Source: JABFXC01 sp045804265 (GTDB lineage: Bacteria; Gemmatimonadota; Gemmatimonadetes; Gemmatimonadales; Gemmatimonadaceae). Taken from it: a stretch of 64,000 bases of DNA. Location of the stretch: assembly GCA_045804265.1 (NCBI GenBank), contig JBJMNK010000113.1, positions 1 to 64,000 on the forward strand. The letters run 5' to 3'. Below, one piece after another: positions 23,171 to 32,077 of this stretch. The position numbers and the translations under genes are program-made. The notes beneath the pieces were generated by a model, which worked only from the letters and a program-made list of their open reading frames with translations, was not told where the DNA came from and did no database searches. Position 1 is the first letter of the stretch, and each line of letters starts with the position of its first letter.

Positions 23171-24550
23171 TCAGTCGATCGCGGCGCCTTCCGTGTCGAA
23201 GACCAGCACCGGTCCGGCTTCGAGCTCCGCTAGCGATTCGCGAATCGTGTTCTGGTCGCCGACCACGATGATCTTGAGGCGCCCCGGATCGAGATGCCGC
23301 TTTGCTGCCTCGAGCACGTCGCTGGCAGTGATGGCCTGCACCTGTTCGCGATACGCATCGAAATACCCATCGCCGAGCCCATAGACGATGACGTTGGCGA
23401 TCGCCGTTGCGATCGCGGCAGTCGTTTCATACCGAATGGGAAACACCCCGCTCAGATAGCTCGTCGCGAGCGTCAACTCTTCGTCGCTTATTGGCTCGCT
23501 GCGGATGCGGTCGATCTCCGTCAGGATCTCCCGCGCCGCGGCAGCGGTGACTTCGCTCGCGACCGCGGTCGAGACGACGAAGGGGCCTGCGCCGCGCCGC
23601 CACTCGAATTCGGAGTGCGCTCCATACGTGAAGGCATTCCGCTCGCGGAGATTGAGGTTGATCCGTGACGAAAAGAGGCCGCCGAGAACCGCGTTCATGA
23701 CGACGACCCGGAAATAGTCGGGATGGCGGCGAGGGATTCCGACGTGTGCGACGCGCAGCTCCGATTGTGGCGCATCGGATTTCGCGATGATCTGCACGCT
23801 GCGCGGCGTGGAGGTCGGTGCATCCACGACGTTCACCGGCGCGGGCGCTCCCCCGGTCCACCGGCCGAACGCGCTCTTCGCCAGCATCGCTGCGTCGGCG
23901 ACGGTAACATCGCCGGCGATGACGAGCGTCGTCCCCCCAGCGCGGTAGCGCGCGGAATACAGCTCACCCACATCGCGCGGCTCGATCGCCGCGACCGAGG
24001 CCGGTGTTCCCCCCTCGGGACGAGCGTAGCGCGACTCGGGTGCGTAGACAAAACGCGACATCATCTCGTCGGCGAGCCCGCGCGGCTCGGTCCGCAGCTG
24101 GAGAAGCTCGGCCATCCGCTCTGCCTTCAGTCGCTCGAGCTCACGCGACGGAAAGCTCGGCGCGGCGAGCATGTCGGCGAACAGCTCGAGCGCGGCGGGA
24201 AGGTTCTGGCGCAGCACCGTTAGGCCAGCGGTTGCCACGTCCCAATCCGCGTTGACGCTGACCGATGCGCCGAGCCGCTCGAAGCCTAACGCGAGCGTCT
24301 CGCCGTCCATTGACGCGGTCCCTTCGGGCAGCATCTGAGCCGTGAGCGCTGCCAGCCCTTCGCGCCCGACCGGATCGCAGACCGCGCCGGCGTCGATTAC
24401 CGCGATGACGCTCGCGACCGGCAGCTTGTGGGTCGGCGCGACGATCAGCGTCATGCCGTTGCCCAGGACGCGGCGCTCGAAACGTGGAAAGGAGTACGGG
24501 CGCGGCTCGCCTGGCTGCGGGCGCGGCGGAAACGCCGTGGTGATGCTCAT
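23171..24550 (-). CDS. M16-family peptidase-like subunit without zinc motif
   Basis: A 459-residue M16 (insulinase/pitrilysin) fold protein: RRVLGNGMTLIVAPTHKLPVASVIAVIDAG at the N-terminus and two tandem domains typical of the family (RAGGTTLVIAGDV, FFRVVVMNAVLGGLFSSRINLNLRE). At the place of the HxxEH zinc motif it reads LTAQMLPEG, so the metal site is missing and it should be the non-catalytic half of a heterodimer. The GTG/ATG start overlaps the stop of the adjacent M16 gene by four bases, which carries the intact motif. Together they would form one two-subunit processing peptidase. Confidence 0.88.
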   Translation of the reverse strand: MSITTAFPPRPQPGEPRPYSFPRFERRVLGNGMTLIVAPTHKLPVASVIAVIDAGAVCDPVGREGLAALTAQMLPEGTASMDGETLALGFERLGASVSVNADWDVATAGLTVLRQNLPAALELFADMLAAPSFPSRELERLKAERMAELLQLRTEPRGLADEMMSRFVYAPESRYARPEGGTPASVAAIEPRDVGELYSARYRAGGTTLVIAGDVTVADAAMLAKSAFGRWTGGAPAPVNVVDAPTSTPRSVQIIAKSDAPQSELRVAHVGIPRRHPDYFRVVVMNAVLGGLFSSRINLNLRERNAFTYGAHSEFEWRRGAGPFVVSTAVASEVTAAAAREILTEIDRIRSEPISDEELTLATSYLSGVFPIRYETTAAIATAIANVIVYGLGDGYFDAYREQVQAITASDVLEAAKRHLDPGRLKIIVVGDQNTIRESLAELEAGPVLVFDTEGAAID

Positions 24551-25914
24551 GCGCCGGCTTCCGCCGCGATCGTTTCCTCGACGGTCGCGCCAACGCGCGG
24601 GAGGTATACCAGACTCGCGCGGTTGTCTTCGCCGAGGCGCGCTCGTGAGAACGCGTCGACGTCGGCTGCGCGCACAGCGCGGTATTTCTCGAGTTGTTCG
24701 TTCACCAGCCTCGGCTCCTGGAAGAATGTGGCGAACTTCGAGAGCTGGTCAGCGCGTTCGCCGGCGAGCTGCAGCCCGCGCACGAATTCGGATTCGATCA
24801 GTGCCTGCGCGCGCTCGACCTCGTCGTCGCTGACGCCGTCATCGCGGAGCTGATCGACTTCGGCTTCGATAGCCCGCTCGAGCTGCTCGGAACTCACCCC
24901 CGGGCGGGCGGTGACATCGATGACGAGCAGGTCTGCCCCCTTCGCCAGGTCGTACGTGAACGAGCCGACGTCCTGTGCCACCTGCTGCTCGCGAACCAGG
25001 GTCCGGTACAGTCGGCTGCCACGGCGCAGCCCGAGGATCGCCGAGCAGATGCTCGCGGCGTAATACTCGTCGGTCCCGAAGACGGGTGAGCGGAATGCGA
25101 GGAAGACTCGTGCAAGCGCGACGTCGTCGTACACTGTCTCGCGAACGCGCCTGCCAAGAACAGGCGGCAGCGACATGTCGCGAAGCGGAGGCTTTCCCGG
25201 GCCGCGTGGAATCGTGCCGAAGTATCGCTCGACTGCGTCGCGGGCGGCACTCGGATCGAAATCCCCCGCGATCGACAGCACTGCATTGTCCGGCGTGTAG
25301 TACGTGCGGAAGAACGCGGCGACATCGTCGAGGCTCGCCGCGCTCAGGTCTTCCATCGACCCGATCAGGGAATGATGGAACGGATGCGACGGAGGAAAGC
25401 AGAGCGCGGGCAGCTTCTCCCACCAGCTTCCGTAAGGCTGGTTGTCCATCGACCAACGCCGCTCGTTCTTCACGACATCCCGCTGCAGGTCGAGCTTCTG
25501 CTGAGTCATTCCCGGCAGAAGGAATCCCATTCGATCGGCTTCGAGCCAGAGAATCGACTCGAGGTGATTCGACGGCACTGTCTCGAAGTAGTTCGTTCGC
25601 TCGAGCCACGTCGATCCGTTCAACGTTCCGCCGGCGCGCTGGATCATCTCGAAGTGCTCGTTCGTGCCGACGTGCTCCGAACCCTGGAAGAGCATGTGCT
25701 CGAACAAGTGTGCGAATCCGGTCAGTCCCTCACGTTCGTTGGCGGATCCAACGTGGTACCAGAGATTCACGGCGACGATCGGTGCCGTGTGGTCTTCGGA
25801 CAGCGTGACGAACAGCCCATTTGCCAGCTGAAACGTTTCGATGGGAATCTGCATCGGCGAAAGTTGCGCGAATGAGGTGTCGAGTGGAACCGAGCTGCTC
25901 GCCGCGATGGCCAA
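24547..25914 (-). CDS. M16-family zinc metallopeptidase (catalytic subunit)
   Basis: A 455-residue M16B-type peptidase. The inverted zinc motif is intact: GFAHLFEHMLFQG (His69, Glu72 as catalytic base, His73), with a distal glutamate ligand in VVKNERRWSMDNQPYGSWWEKL. Two homologous halves follow as in mitochondrial-processing-peptidase relatives. The only start in range is TTG 25914 giving MAIAASSSVPLDTSFAQ; ATG 25854 (MQIPIETFQLANGL) is the alternative. Upstream in-frame codons look like a signal peptide without a start codon, so export cannot be decided. It diverges from a TetR gene with an AT-rich promoter region between. Confidence 0.9.
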   Translation of the reverse strand: MAIAASSSVPLDTSFAQLSPMQIPIETFQLANGLFVTLSEDHTAPIVAVNLWYHVGSANEREGLTGFAHLFEHMLFQGSEHVGTNEHFEMIQRAGGTLNGSTWLERTNYFETVPSNHLESILWLEADRMGFLLPGMTQQKLDLQRDVVKNERRWSMDNQPYGSWWEKLPALCFPPSHPFHHSLIGSMEDLSAASLDDVAAFFRTYYTPDNAVLSIAGDFDPSAARDAVERYFGTIPRGPGKPPLRDMSLPPVLGRRVRETVYDDVALARVFLAFRSPVFGTDEYYAASICSAILGLRRGSRLYRTLVREQQVAQDVGSFTYDLAKGADLLVIDVTARPGVSSEQLERAIEAEVDQLRDDGVSDDEVERAQALIESEFVRGLQLAGERADQLSKFATFFQEPRLVNEQLEKYRAVRAADVDAFSRARLGEDNRASLVYLPRVGATVEETIAAEAGA

Positions 25915-26011
25915 CGCTACGGCCGGCAGCGTCCGCCGACTGGTCGCCGCGGCGGCCGCGCGGCCGAGCCATGGAGTTGGACCGCGTTTCCGGCGTGGAT
26001 ATTCCGTTGAT

Positions 26012-26024
26012 CAATACTGTATTG
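26012..26024. promoter_or_regulatory. Candidate TetR operator
   Basis: The inverted repeat CAATA-CTG-TATTG lies in the unusually AT-rich 170-base spacer between the divergent M16 and TetR genes. A second weak repeat, AACA-ACAT-TGTT, is at 26067-26078, just before the TetR start. Function inferred from position only. Confidence 0.35.
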
Positions 26025-26084
26025 TCAATTCTGCAGTGTTGGCGCTCCTTGCGCTGGTATTGGTAAAACAACATTGTTCAGCCA

Positions 26085-26687
26085 ATGGCCCGACATTATG
26101 CAATGCGTGGGCGCGCGGCCGCGGCCGACCAGACGCGACGCCGCATCATCGAGGCCGCGATTGCGCTCTATGCCGCGCGTGGCCCAGCTGACACGACGAT
26201 CTCGGCGGTCGCCGACCACGCGGGCGTTCAACGGCTTACCATCTATCGCCACTTCCCCGATGAGAGGCTGCTCCTCGATGCCTGCTGGGACTACTGGTCG
26301 CTGCTGCACCCGCTCCCTGCGATCCACGGCTGGGAAACGATCGCCGATCCGCGCCAACGTCTTCGCGCCGCCCTCGATTCAGTCTACATCTATTATGGCG
26401 GTGCGGGTCCGCTGCTCGAACGGCTGATCTCCGACCGCGAGCGTCTGCCGGCGCTGGTCGAGGTGATGGCGTCCTATGACCGTTGGGTCGCCAGCGCACG
26501 CGAGCGTCTGCTCGAAGGGTGGGGCGCGCACGGTCGGGCGCGACAGTGGATCACCGCCTTCGTCGAGCACGCGCTTCGTTTCAGCACCTGGCTGTCGCTG
26601 TCACGAAGTGGCGTCCTTCAGCCGGGCGACGCATCACGCGTCCTCTCGCGCGCTGTCGCTGACATCGCCCGCGACCCATATGCGTGA
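26085..26687 (+). CDS. TetR-family transcriptional regulator
   Basis: A 200-residue regulator: the TetR DNA-binding domain spans about residues 14-60 (RRRIIEAAIALYAARGPADTTISAVADHAGVQRLTIYRHFPDERLL), followed by an all-helical ligand/dimer domain rich in Trp and Tyr. It is transcribed away from the M16 peptidase genes and may control them and itself through the palindromes in the shared spacer. The ligand is unknown. Confidence 0.9.
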   Translation: MARHYAMRGRAAAADQTRRRIIEAAIALYAARGPADTTISAVADHAGVQRLTIYRHFPDERLLLDACWDYWSLLHPLPAIHGWETIADPRQRLRAALDSVYIYYGGAGPLLERLISDRERLPALVEVMASYDRWVASARERLLEGWGAHGRARQWITAFVEHALRFSTWLSLSRSGVLQPGDASRVLSRAVADIARDPYA

Positions 26688-26718
26688 GGCGCCCGGCCTG
26701 ACGTCCAGCCGCTGATGC

Positions 26719-27606
26719 CTAACGGTAGGCGGGAAGGCCGGATGCGTTCGCCACTACCAGCTCCAGCCACTCCCCTGCTTGGGCGTGCCCGGGCACCCCA
26801 CAGGCGATCATGAAGTGACCGGGATGGCCGACGACGAAATCGAGCGTTCCGGTCTCGTCCTCCTGAAGTCCTTCGTCGAGCCGCGGTAGCGCTGCCCCGG
26901 GGAATGCGGGGTCCGAAGGCTCGATCGGCGGCGGCAGCACCTTCCGCACGACGATCGCCGAATGCTGGAGGTCGGAGTCCCGGTTCGTCACCGCGATGTG
27001 GACGCGCCACCCAGCCGGCACGACCAGCCCGTGGCTCCCATTGGTCGCGCCGTTGTAGTTCAACGACCCATTGAGGCCGTTGTACCCGGAGACGAGCTGG
27101 AGAGAGACGGTGCGCGACCGGACATCATACGTGAGGAATTCGTTGACACGAACTGGCCCGGCGGGCGTGGCCGCCTTGATCGCCGAGTCGGACCGCGACT
27201 CAGCGCCGACGCCGTTAGGCGACTCCTGCCGGCGACCTGTCCGGCTCGTGCTTGCGCTGTCGGCGCGAGAGGTAACCCTGGCGGCAGTCCTGGTCGTCGT
27301 CGCAGTCGTTGCAATCTTCCCCGTCGTCTCGGTCTTCGCCGTCGTCGCCGTCGGCCCCGCGCTTGCCGCGCCCGGTGTGCGCCGGGCCGAGTCGTTAGGC
27401 ACCGCCGCTGATGCCGTCGTGCGGGTCGCGGTCGTGTCTCCGCCGTTCCCCGCCGCGAGCCTCGCGCTGTCGGGCCTGTCGGGCCGTTGGCCGACTGTGT
27501 AGCCGGCCGCTGACGAGTCGGCGCGGGCGGCGTCTGCCGAGCTGGAAGACTGGCGCTCGCCGCACGCGGCGGCTGTCACCAGCAGCAGCGCCACGACGCG
27601 CCTCAC
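26719..27606 (-). CDS. Sulfocyanin-like cupredoxin lipoprotein
   Basis: A 295-residue exported protein. GTG 27606 overlaps the upstream gene's TGA (GTGA) and opens a lipoprotein signal (VVALLLVTAAAC). A Ser/Thr/Ala-rich low-complexity region of about 110 residues follows. The C-terminal domain (about 155-293) resembles sulfocyanin: LNYNGATNGSHGLVVPAGW, TNRDSDLQHSAIVV (first His), FMIACGVPGHAQAGEW (Cys and second His). Sulfocyanins have a Met axial ligand where this reads AGEW, so the axial ligand seems to be absent or different. Probable role: extracytoplasmic electron carrier. Confidence 0.72.
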   Translation of the reverse strand: MRRVVALLLVTAAACGERQSSSSADAARADSSAAGYTVGQRPDRPDSARLAAGNGGDTTATRTTASAAVPNDSARRTPGAASAGPTATTAKTETTGKIATTATTTRTAARVTSRADSASTSRTGRRQESPNGVGAESRSDSAIKAATPAGPVRVNEFLTYDVRSRTVSLQLVSGYNGLNGSLNYNGATNGSHGLVVPAGWRVHIAVTNRDSDLQHSAIVVRKVLPPPIEPSDPAFPGAALPRLDEGLQEDETGTLDFVVGHPGHFMIACGVPGHAQAGEWLELVVANASGLPAYR

Positions 27607-28214
27607 TTCGCGTTCCGCTCGAAGAGGTAGACCACGGGCACCTTCAATGATTCGTTCACCACGTACCGCCAATTCTGGTCGCGACTCTGCGAGATAGGGC
27701 TCGTTCGGGTCGGCGACGTCAGAGGCTGGAGACCAAACCGGCGCGCCAGGATCGAGAGGCGAAGCATGTGAAAAGGATCGCTGACGAGGATCACGTCCTG
27801 CTTCGACTGCCCGCGCATGATGGCTGCCACCCCCTGCAGCGACTCGCGCGTCGTCCGTCCCATATTCTCGAGGACGATCGCGCTGTCGGGGACGCCACGA
27901 CGTAAGGCGTATCGCCGGCTGACCGCCGCTTCGCTCGTTGTGTCGCCATCGCCGCGGCCACCTGTGACGATCATCCGCGGAGCCAACCCGGCTCGCCACA
28001 GCTCGATGGCGTGATCGAGCCTGGCACGAAGTACCGGTGATGGACGCCCGACATACTGCGCCGCACCGAGTACGACGATCGCGCTCGCCGGCCGCGCCTC
28101 GTCACGCCGTCCGGTGACGACGATCTCCAACATTGTCAGCGCCCAGAGGCCGAGCAGGAGGAGCCCGACGATACCGAGCAATCTCCGTCTGCTCTTCCCG
28201 GTCATCGCGACCAA
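27603..28214 (-). CDS. YdcF/SanA-like DUF218 membrane protein
   Basis: A 203-residue protein with one N-terminal transmembrane helix (LLGIVGLLLLGLWALTMLEIVV) and a DUF218 domain: SAIVVLGAAQYVGRPSPVLRARLDHAIELW, MIVTGGRGDGDTTSEA, and VILVSDPFHMLRL. Family members (SanA, YdcF, ElyC) act at the inner membrane in envelope integrity or lipid-carrier metabolism; which one is not clear. The gene is coupled to the cupredoxin gene by a 4-base overlap. Confidence 0.85.
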   Translation of the reverse strand: MVAMTGKSRRRLLGIVGLLLLGLWALTMLEIVVTGRRDEARPASAIVVLGAAQYVGRPSPVLRARLDHAIELWRAGLAPRMIVTGGRGDGDTTSEAAVSRRYALRRGVPDSAIVLENMGRTTRESLQGVAAIMRGQSKQDVILVSDPFHMLRLSILARRFGLQPLTSPTRTSPISQSRDQNWRYVVNESLKVPVVYLFERNAK

Positions 28215-28265
28215 CTTACCAGCACCGCGCGGCTCGCGAAATGTCTGGCGCGATCGCCCCCTGCC

Positions 28266-28778
28266 TCACTCGGCCAGACTGAGAAGCGCGAGCCAGAAGA
28301 CGTCGAACGACACTCGGGATTCGCGGTCGGGATTGACCGCCGCCTCGATCGCCAGTCCATCGAGCAGCGCGACGACGACTCCCGACATCAGCTCCGTCGG
28401 CACGCGCGGCTTCAGCTCGAGGAGGCGGAAGAGCTGCGTCGTCGTTGCTTCGGCTTGCGCGTGACGCAGTCGCGCCGAACGTTGTGCGGCCAGCACCGCC
28501 CCCGGTGCGGGATCGTGCAGCAGCTCGAGGAGGACGCGAAGCTCGTTCAGCTCGAGCTCCCGCTCGATCCACCGCCAGAGTGCATCGATCGCCTCCGCCG
28601 GCGGGCAGCCATGCATCGCGTTCCGCTCGCGATTCAGCACGCGCTCGGTCAGCCACTCGATGAGCCTCGCCAGCAACGCATCACGATCGCGAAAATGGTA
28701 GTGGATGAGCGCCTTGCTCACTCCCGCTTCGGTCGCGACATCCTGCATGCTGAGTCGCACGAGCCCCGCGTCTCGCAC
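28266..28778 (-). CDS. TetR-family regulator (start uncertain)
   Basis: A TetR regulator: LSMQDVATEAGVSKALIHYHFRDRDALL is the recognition helix region. From GTG 28778 the protein is 170 residues and begins in the middle of helix 1. In-frame codons upstream read KILAAAARRVRDAGLVRL, which is the normal TetR N-terminus, and continue to a CTG at 28853 that would overlap the metallo-beta-lactamase gene's stop as CTGA and give a canonical 195 residues. No ATG, GTG or TTG lies in between. I keep the conventional start but think the longer form is real. Confidence 0.82.
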   Translation of the reverse strand: MRDAGLVRLSMQDVATEAGVSKALIHYHFRDRDALLARLIEWLTERVLNRERNAMHGCPPAEAIDALWRWIERELELNELRVLLELLHDPAPGAVLAAQRSARLRHAQAEATTTQLFRLLELKPRVPTELMSGVVVALLDGLAIEAAVNPDRESRVSFDVFWLALLSLAE

Positions 28779-28849
28779 GCGCCGTGCGGCGGCGGCAAGG
28801 ATCTTCGCCGGCGCCGATTCGCCCGGCTCACGTCGAACGACCTCGGTGG

Positions 28850-30238
28850 TCAGAAGCTGATCCTCGTCCGCGGGGCTGGCGCTTCGACTTTGTAGCCGGC
28901 ACCGGTCAATTGCGCGCGGAGCGCAGCCTGCGCCGGTGGCTCGCCATGCACAAGATAGACGGAGCCGAGCCGCGGCGAGGTGGTGCGCACATCGCCAAGC
29001 CAGCGCGCGAGCTCGGTCCGGTCGGCGTGTGCACTGTAGCCGTTGAGAACCACGACCTGCGCCCGCAGTGGCTGCTCGTCGCCGAGGAGCTTGAGCATCG
29101 GCTGACGCTCGACGAGCCGCCTGCCTAACGTGTGCTCGGCCTGGAACCCGACGATCAGGACCGTGTTGCGCGGATCGCTCACCCCGTTGGCCAGGTGGTG
29201 CACGATGCGGCCCGCCTCCGCCATTCCCGAGGCCGCGATGATGATCATCGGCCCCTGCGCGCTGTTCAGCGCCTTTGATTCGCTGACGTCCCGCGTGTAG
29301 TGGACGAGGTCGAATCGGAACAGCTCCGAAACCTGGCGGACGAAATCCTCCGACTGGTCGAACAGGTCGGGGTGCAGCTCGAAGACCGACGTCGTGTCGA
29401 TCGCCAACGGGCTGTCGACATAGATCGGGATCGCCGGGATCCGGTTCTCGCGGGCGAGAATGTGAAGGTCGTAAATGATCTCCTGCGTGCGGCCGACGGC
29501 GAACGCGGGAATGAGGACCCTGCCTCCACGCGCCGCCGTCTCGGTCACCACCTTCGCCAGCGCACTGCGCATGTCGCCGATCGGTTGGTGATCGCGATCG
29601 CCGTAGGTTGACTCGAGGAGGACGATGTCGGCGCCACCGGGTGCCTGCGGATCGCGGATGATCGGCAGACCATAACGGCCGACGTCCGCGGAGAAGACTA
29701 GGCGTCGCGTCTGGCCGTTCTCGCTGCAGTCCACCACCACCGACGCCGACCCCAGAATGTGCCCGGCATCGACGTACGTGACCTTCACCCCCGGCACGAC
29801 GTTGAACGTCCTGCCGTAAGGCACGCCCACCATGAGTTCCTGCACCCGCGTCGCATCGCGCATCGAGTACAGCGGAAAGACTGTCTGCTTCGAGCGCTTG
29901 GCGTAGAACCGCGCGTCCTGCTCCTGGATGTGCGCCGAGTCGGCGAGCATGATCGCGCAGAGATCGCGCGTCGCGGGGGTCGCCCAGATCGTCTTGTCGT
30001 AGCCGCGACTGACGAGAAAGGGGAGTCGGCCCGAGTGGTCGATATGAGCATGTGAGAGGACAATCGCGTCGATCTCGTCCACCGGAACCGGAAGCGTGCG
30101 GTTCTTTTCATCGCTCTCGACGCGCTTGCCCTGGAACATGCCGCAGTCGAGAAGCACCGTGCGCCCGTTCACGCGCAGGATGTGGCACGAGCCGGTTACT
30201 TCCTGCGCCGCCCCGTAGAACTCGATCTCCATTTCCAC
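28850..30238 (-). CDS. Beta-CASP metallo-beta-lactamase-fold RNA/DNA hydrolase
   Basis: A 462-residue enzyme of the CPSF-like beta-CASP family. Zinc motifs: VLSHAHIDHSGRLP (HxHxDH), VTYVDAGHILGSASV, SADVGRYGLP; beta-CASP motifs: LIPAFAVGRTQEIIY (motif A/B region), GYSAHADRTEL (motif C histidine). Bacterial stand-alone members are predicted ribonucleases. The start ATG 30238 leads directly into IEFYGAAQEVTGSCHIL, the usual N-terminus. It overlaps the in-frame extension of the TetR gene downstream. Confidence 0.92.
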   Translation of the reverse strand: MEMEIEFYGAAQEVTGSCHILRVNGRTVLLDCGMFQGKRVESDEKNRTLPVPVDEIDAIVLSHAHIDHSGRLPFLVSRGYDKTIWATPATRDLCAIMLADSAHIQEQDARFYAKRSKQTVFPLYSMRDATRVQELMVGVPYGRTFNVVPGVKVTYVDAGHILGSASVVVDCSENGQTRRLVFSADVGRYGLPIIRDPQAPGGADIVLLESTYGDRDHQPIGDMRSALAKVVTETAARGGRVLIPAFAVGRTQEIIYDLHILARENRIPAIPIYVDSPLAIDTTSVFELHPDLFDQSEDFVRQVSELFRFDLVHYTRDVSESKALNSAQGPMIIIAASGMAEAGRIVHHLANGVSDPRNTVLIVGFQAEHTLGRRLVERQPMLKLLGDEQPLRAQVVVLNGYSAHADRTELARWLGDVRTTSPRLGSVYLVHGEPPAQAALRAQLTGAGYKVEAPAPRTRISF

Positions 30239-30290
30239 TCCGCTCGTGTGTGAACGCGCCGCTCGGGCGACGGCGATGGTCGGTCGCGCG

Positions 30291-30464
30291 TCAGGGCTCG
30301 ACGACGTCTCGCTGGAACACGATGGTCAACCGCGTACCGTCCTGCGCCATCATCGCCGGTTCCCAGCGAGAGCGACTGCGCTCGTTGAGCAGATCGGTGA
30401 GCGCGTCTTCGTCGTCGCGTGGCTGCCGCGTGAGGCGCAGCATCACCGCCTGGTATTCTTTCAT
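30291..30464 (-). CDS. Small DUF4177-like protein
   Basis: A 57-residue protein: MKEYQAVMLRL at the start, a middle LTDLLNERSRSRWEPAMM and an end RLTIVFQRDVV. This is the beta-alpha-beta-beta pattern of DUF4177 proteins (KEYEYKVV..., LNELGAEGWELV, IVLKR). It lies in the 250-base gap between the beta-CASP gene and upp, divergent from upp by 27 bases. Function unknown. Confidence 0.68.
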   Translation of the reverse strand: MKEYQAVMLRLTRQPRDDEDALTDLLNERSRSRWEPAMMAQDGTRLTIVFQRDVVEP

Positions 30465-30491
30465 GCTGGCGAAATTACTAGCTTCCCCTGC

Positions 30492-31139
30492 ATGGACACC
30501 ACCCCGCTTTTTCCGACGCTCCGCCTCGTTCAGCACCCGCTCGTCCAGCACAAGGTGACGCTGCTGCGAGACCAGCGCACTCCGACGAAGATCTTCAAGG
30601 AGCTCGTCGACGAGATCGCGATGCTGATGGCGTACGAAGCGACGGCGGACCTTCAGCTCGAGCCGGTGCCGGTCGAAACGCCGCTCGAGAAGACTGTCGG
30701 CCGGCAGGTCGCCGGCAAGAAGCTGACGCTCGTTCCGATCCTTCGCGCCGGACTCGGAATGGTGGAAGGGATCCTCCGACTCGTCCCTGCGGCACGCGTT
30801 GGACACATCGGCCTCTATCGCGATCACGACACCCTCGAGCCGGTGGACTACTACTTCAAGGTCCCGGGCGACACCTCGGAGCGTGACTTCTTCCTGCTCG
30901 ACCCGATGCTCGCCACCGGTGGAAGTGCCGTTTCGGCCGTCACCTCGCTCAAGCGGGCCGGGGCATCGCGGATCCGTTTTCTCTGCCTCGTCGCCGCACC
31001 TGAAGGCGTCAAGAAGCTCGCGAATGCACACCCCGACGTGATTGTCTACTGCGCCGCGCTCGATCGCGAGCTGAATTCGCAGGGCTACATCCTGCCGGGG
31101 CTGGGCGATGCCGGCGACCGGCTGTTCGGGACGCGGTGA
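30492..31139 (+). CDS. upp: Uracil phosphoribosyltransferase
   Basis: A 215-residue pyrimidine salvage enzyme making UMP from uracil and PRPP. Signatures: LRLVQHPLVQHKVTLLRD at the N-terminus, VPILRAGLGMVEGI, DFFLLDPMLATGGSAVSAV (the PRPP-binding loop) and the C-terminal LDRELNSQGYILPGLGDAGDRLFGT uracil-binding hood. ATG 30492 is chosen because it begins the conserved N-terminus; the frame is open further upstream without coding character. A terminator follows at 31189. Confidence 0.96.
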   Translation: MDTTPLFPTLRLVQHPLVQHKVTLLRDQRTPTKIFKELVDEIAMLMAYEATADLQLEPVPVETPLEKTVGRQVAGKKLTLVPILRAGLGMVEGILRLVPAARVGHIGLYRDHDTLEPVDYYFKVPGDTSERDFFLLDPMLATGGSAVSAVTSLKRAGASRIRFLCLVAAPEGVKKLANAHPDVIVYCAALDRELNSQGYILPGLGDAGDRLFGTR

Positions 31140-31188
31140 AGCACGAGCCGTTAGCCTTTAGCCGTTAGGGTTGGGGGACTACGCAAAC

Positions 31189-31226
31189 GAACCGCGGCCA
31201 CATCTGGAGCTGGCCGCGGTTCTTTC
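31189..31226 (+). terminator. Intrinsic terminator after upp
   Basis: A 12-bp stem GAACCGCGGCCA / TGGCCGCGGTTC with a 10-base loop, followed by TTTCC. Just upstream (31146-31168) is a direct repeat of AGCCGTTAG. The minus side has no U-run but the hairpin may serve both convergent genes. Confidence 0.78.
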
Positions 31227-31257
31227 CTGCTGATGGCTGACGGCTAATCGCTGCGGG

Positions 31258-31908
31258 TCAGCCGAACCACTCGCGCGGGCAATCCCGCTGCTGACGCGCG
31301 GCGTCCATGATCCAGCGCTGCGTCTGCTGGTCGGTGACTTCGTCGGCGACAGTGTTGAACCAGATCGCCGCGCGCTTCTGGTCGCCAACCCGGCGCCACA
31401 GTTCGCCGACGAGGTAGCTGAGCACCGCGCGCTCTTCGCGCGGTACGCCGTCGAAGCTCGCGAGTGCCTCCTCGAACTTCCATGCTGCCTTACGGCGGAA
31501 GAAGCGCTCGGCCTCGACATCAGTCTCGTCGACACAGCACCAGGCCGCGCGAAGAAGAAGGTCAGCCACATGCCGGGGCTCGCTCGACTGCCAGTCGGCG
31601 ACCTTGGCCGCGGCCTCGTACTTCTCCGAGCCGGTCATCCCGGTCGACGCGACGGGGGCGAGCTCGTTCCACACGTGCTCCTTCAGCGTCGGCGTGACGT
31701 CCGCCTCCTCGGTGAAGTCGCGCTCGGCGCCGGAGTACCCGCACCGGTTGCAGGTGTGGATGAGATACGGGAGCGGCTGCGTGCCGGCGGCACGCTCGTG
31801 AAAGTCAGTCCGCTTGCCGCCAAAGGAATTGGTCGACACGACCGCCTGCGAGCGGAATCGCGTGTCACAGACCGGGCATCGAAGATCGATTTGCTGGAGC
31901 GTCGTCAT
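31258..31908 (-). CDS. DUF2225-family zinc-ribbon protein
   Basis: A 216-residue cytoplasmic protein with two CxxC pairs (LRCPVCDTRF near residue 11, HTCNRCGYSG near 50) that form a probable zinc ribbon, then an all-helical TPR-like part (AVLSYLVGELWRRVGDQKRAAIWFNTVADEV). This matches DUF2225 proteins of Firmicutes and related phyla, whose function is unknown. ATG 31908 (MTTLQQIDLRCPVC) is preferred over 31923. Confidence 0.85.
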   Translation of the reverse strand: MTTLQQIDLRCPVCDTRFRSQAVVSTNSFGGKRTDFHERAAGTQPLPYLIHTCNRCGYSGAERDFTEEADVTPTLKEHVWNELAPVASTGMTGSEKYEAAAKVADWQSSEPRHVADLLLRAAWCCVDETDVEAERFFRRKAAWKFEEALASFDGVPREERAVLSYLVGELWRRVGDQKRAAIWFNTVADEVTDQQTQRWIMDAARQQRDCPREWFG

Positions 31909-32077
31909 TTGCCACCTGCGCAATGTTGCTTCACCCGAATCTTTTCGAAGGGAAAATCTGTGCCAGACGCGCGAGAGACCCTCCCTTGTTCGCTAACACG
32001 TGTCCCGCTATCATTCCGCCCGTCTGAACACCGGGCGACTCGCCGGTTCCGCGCCGCTACCCGCGATCTGGGAGTTG

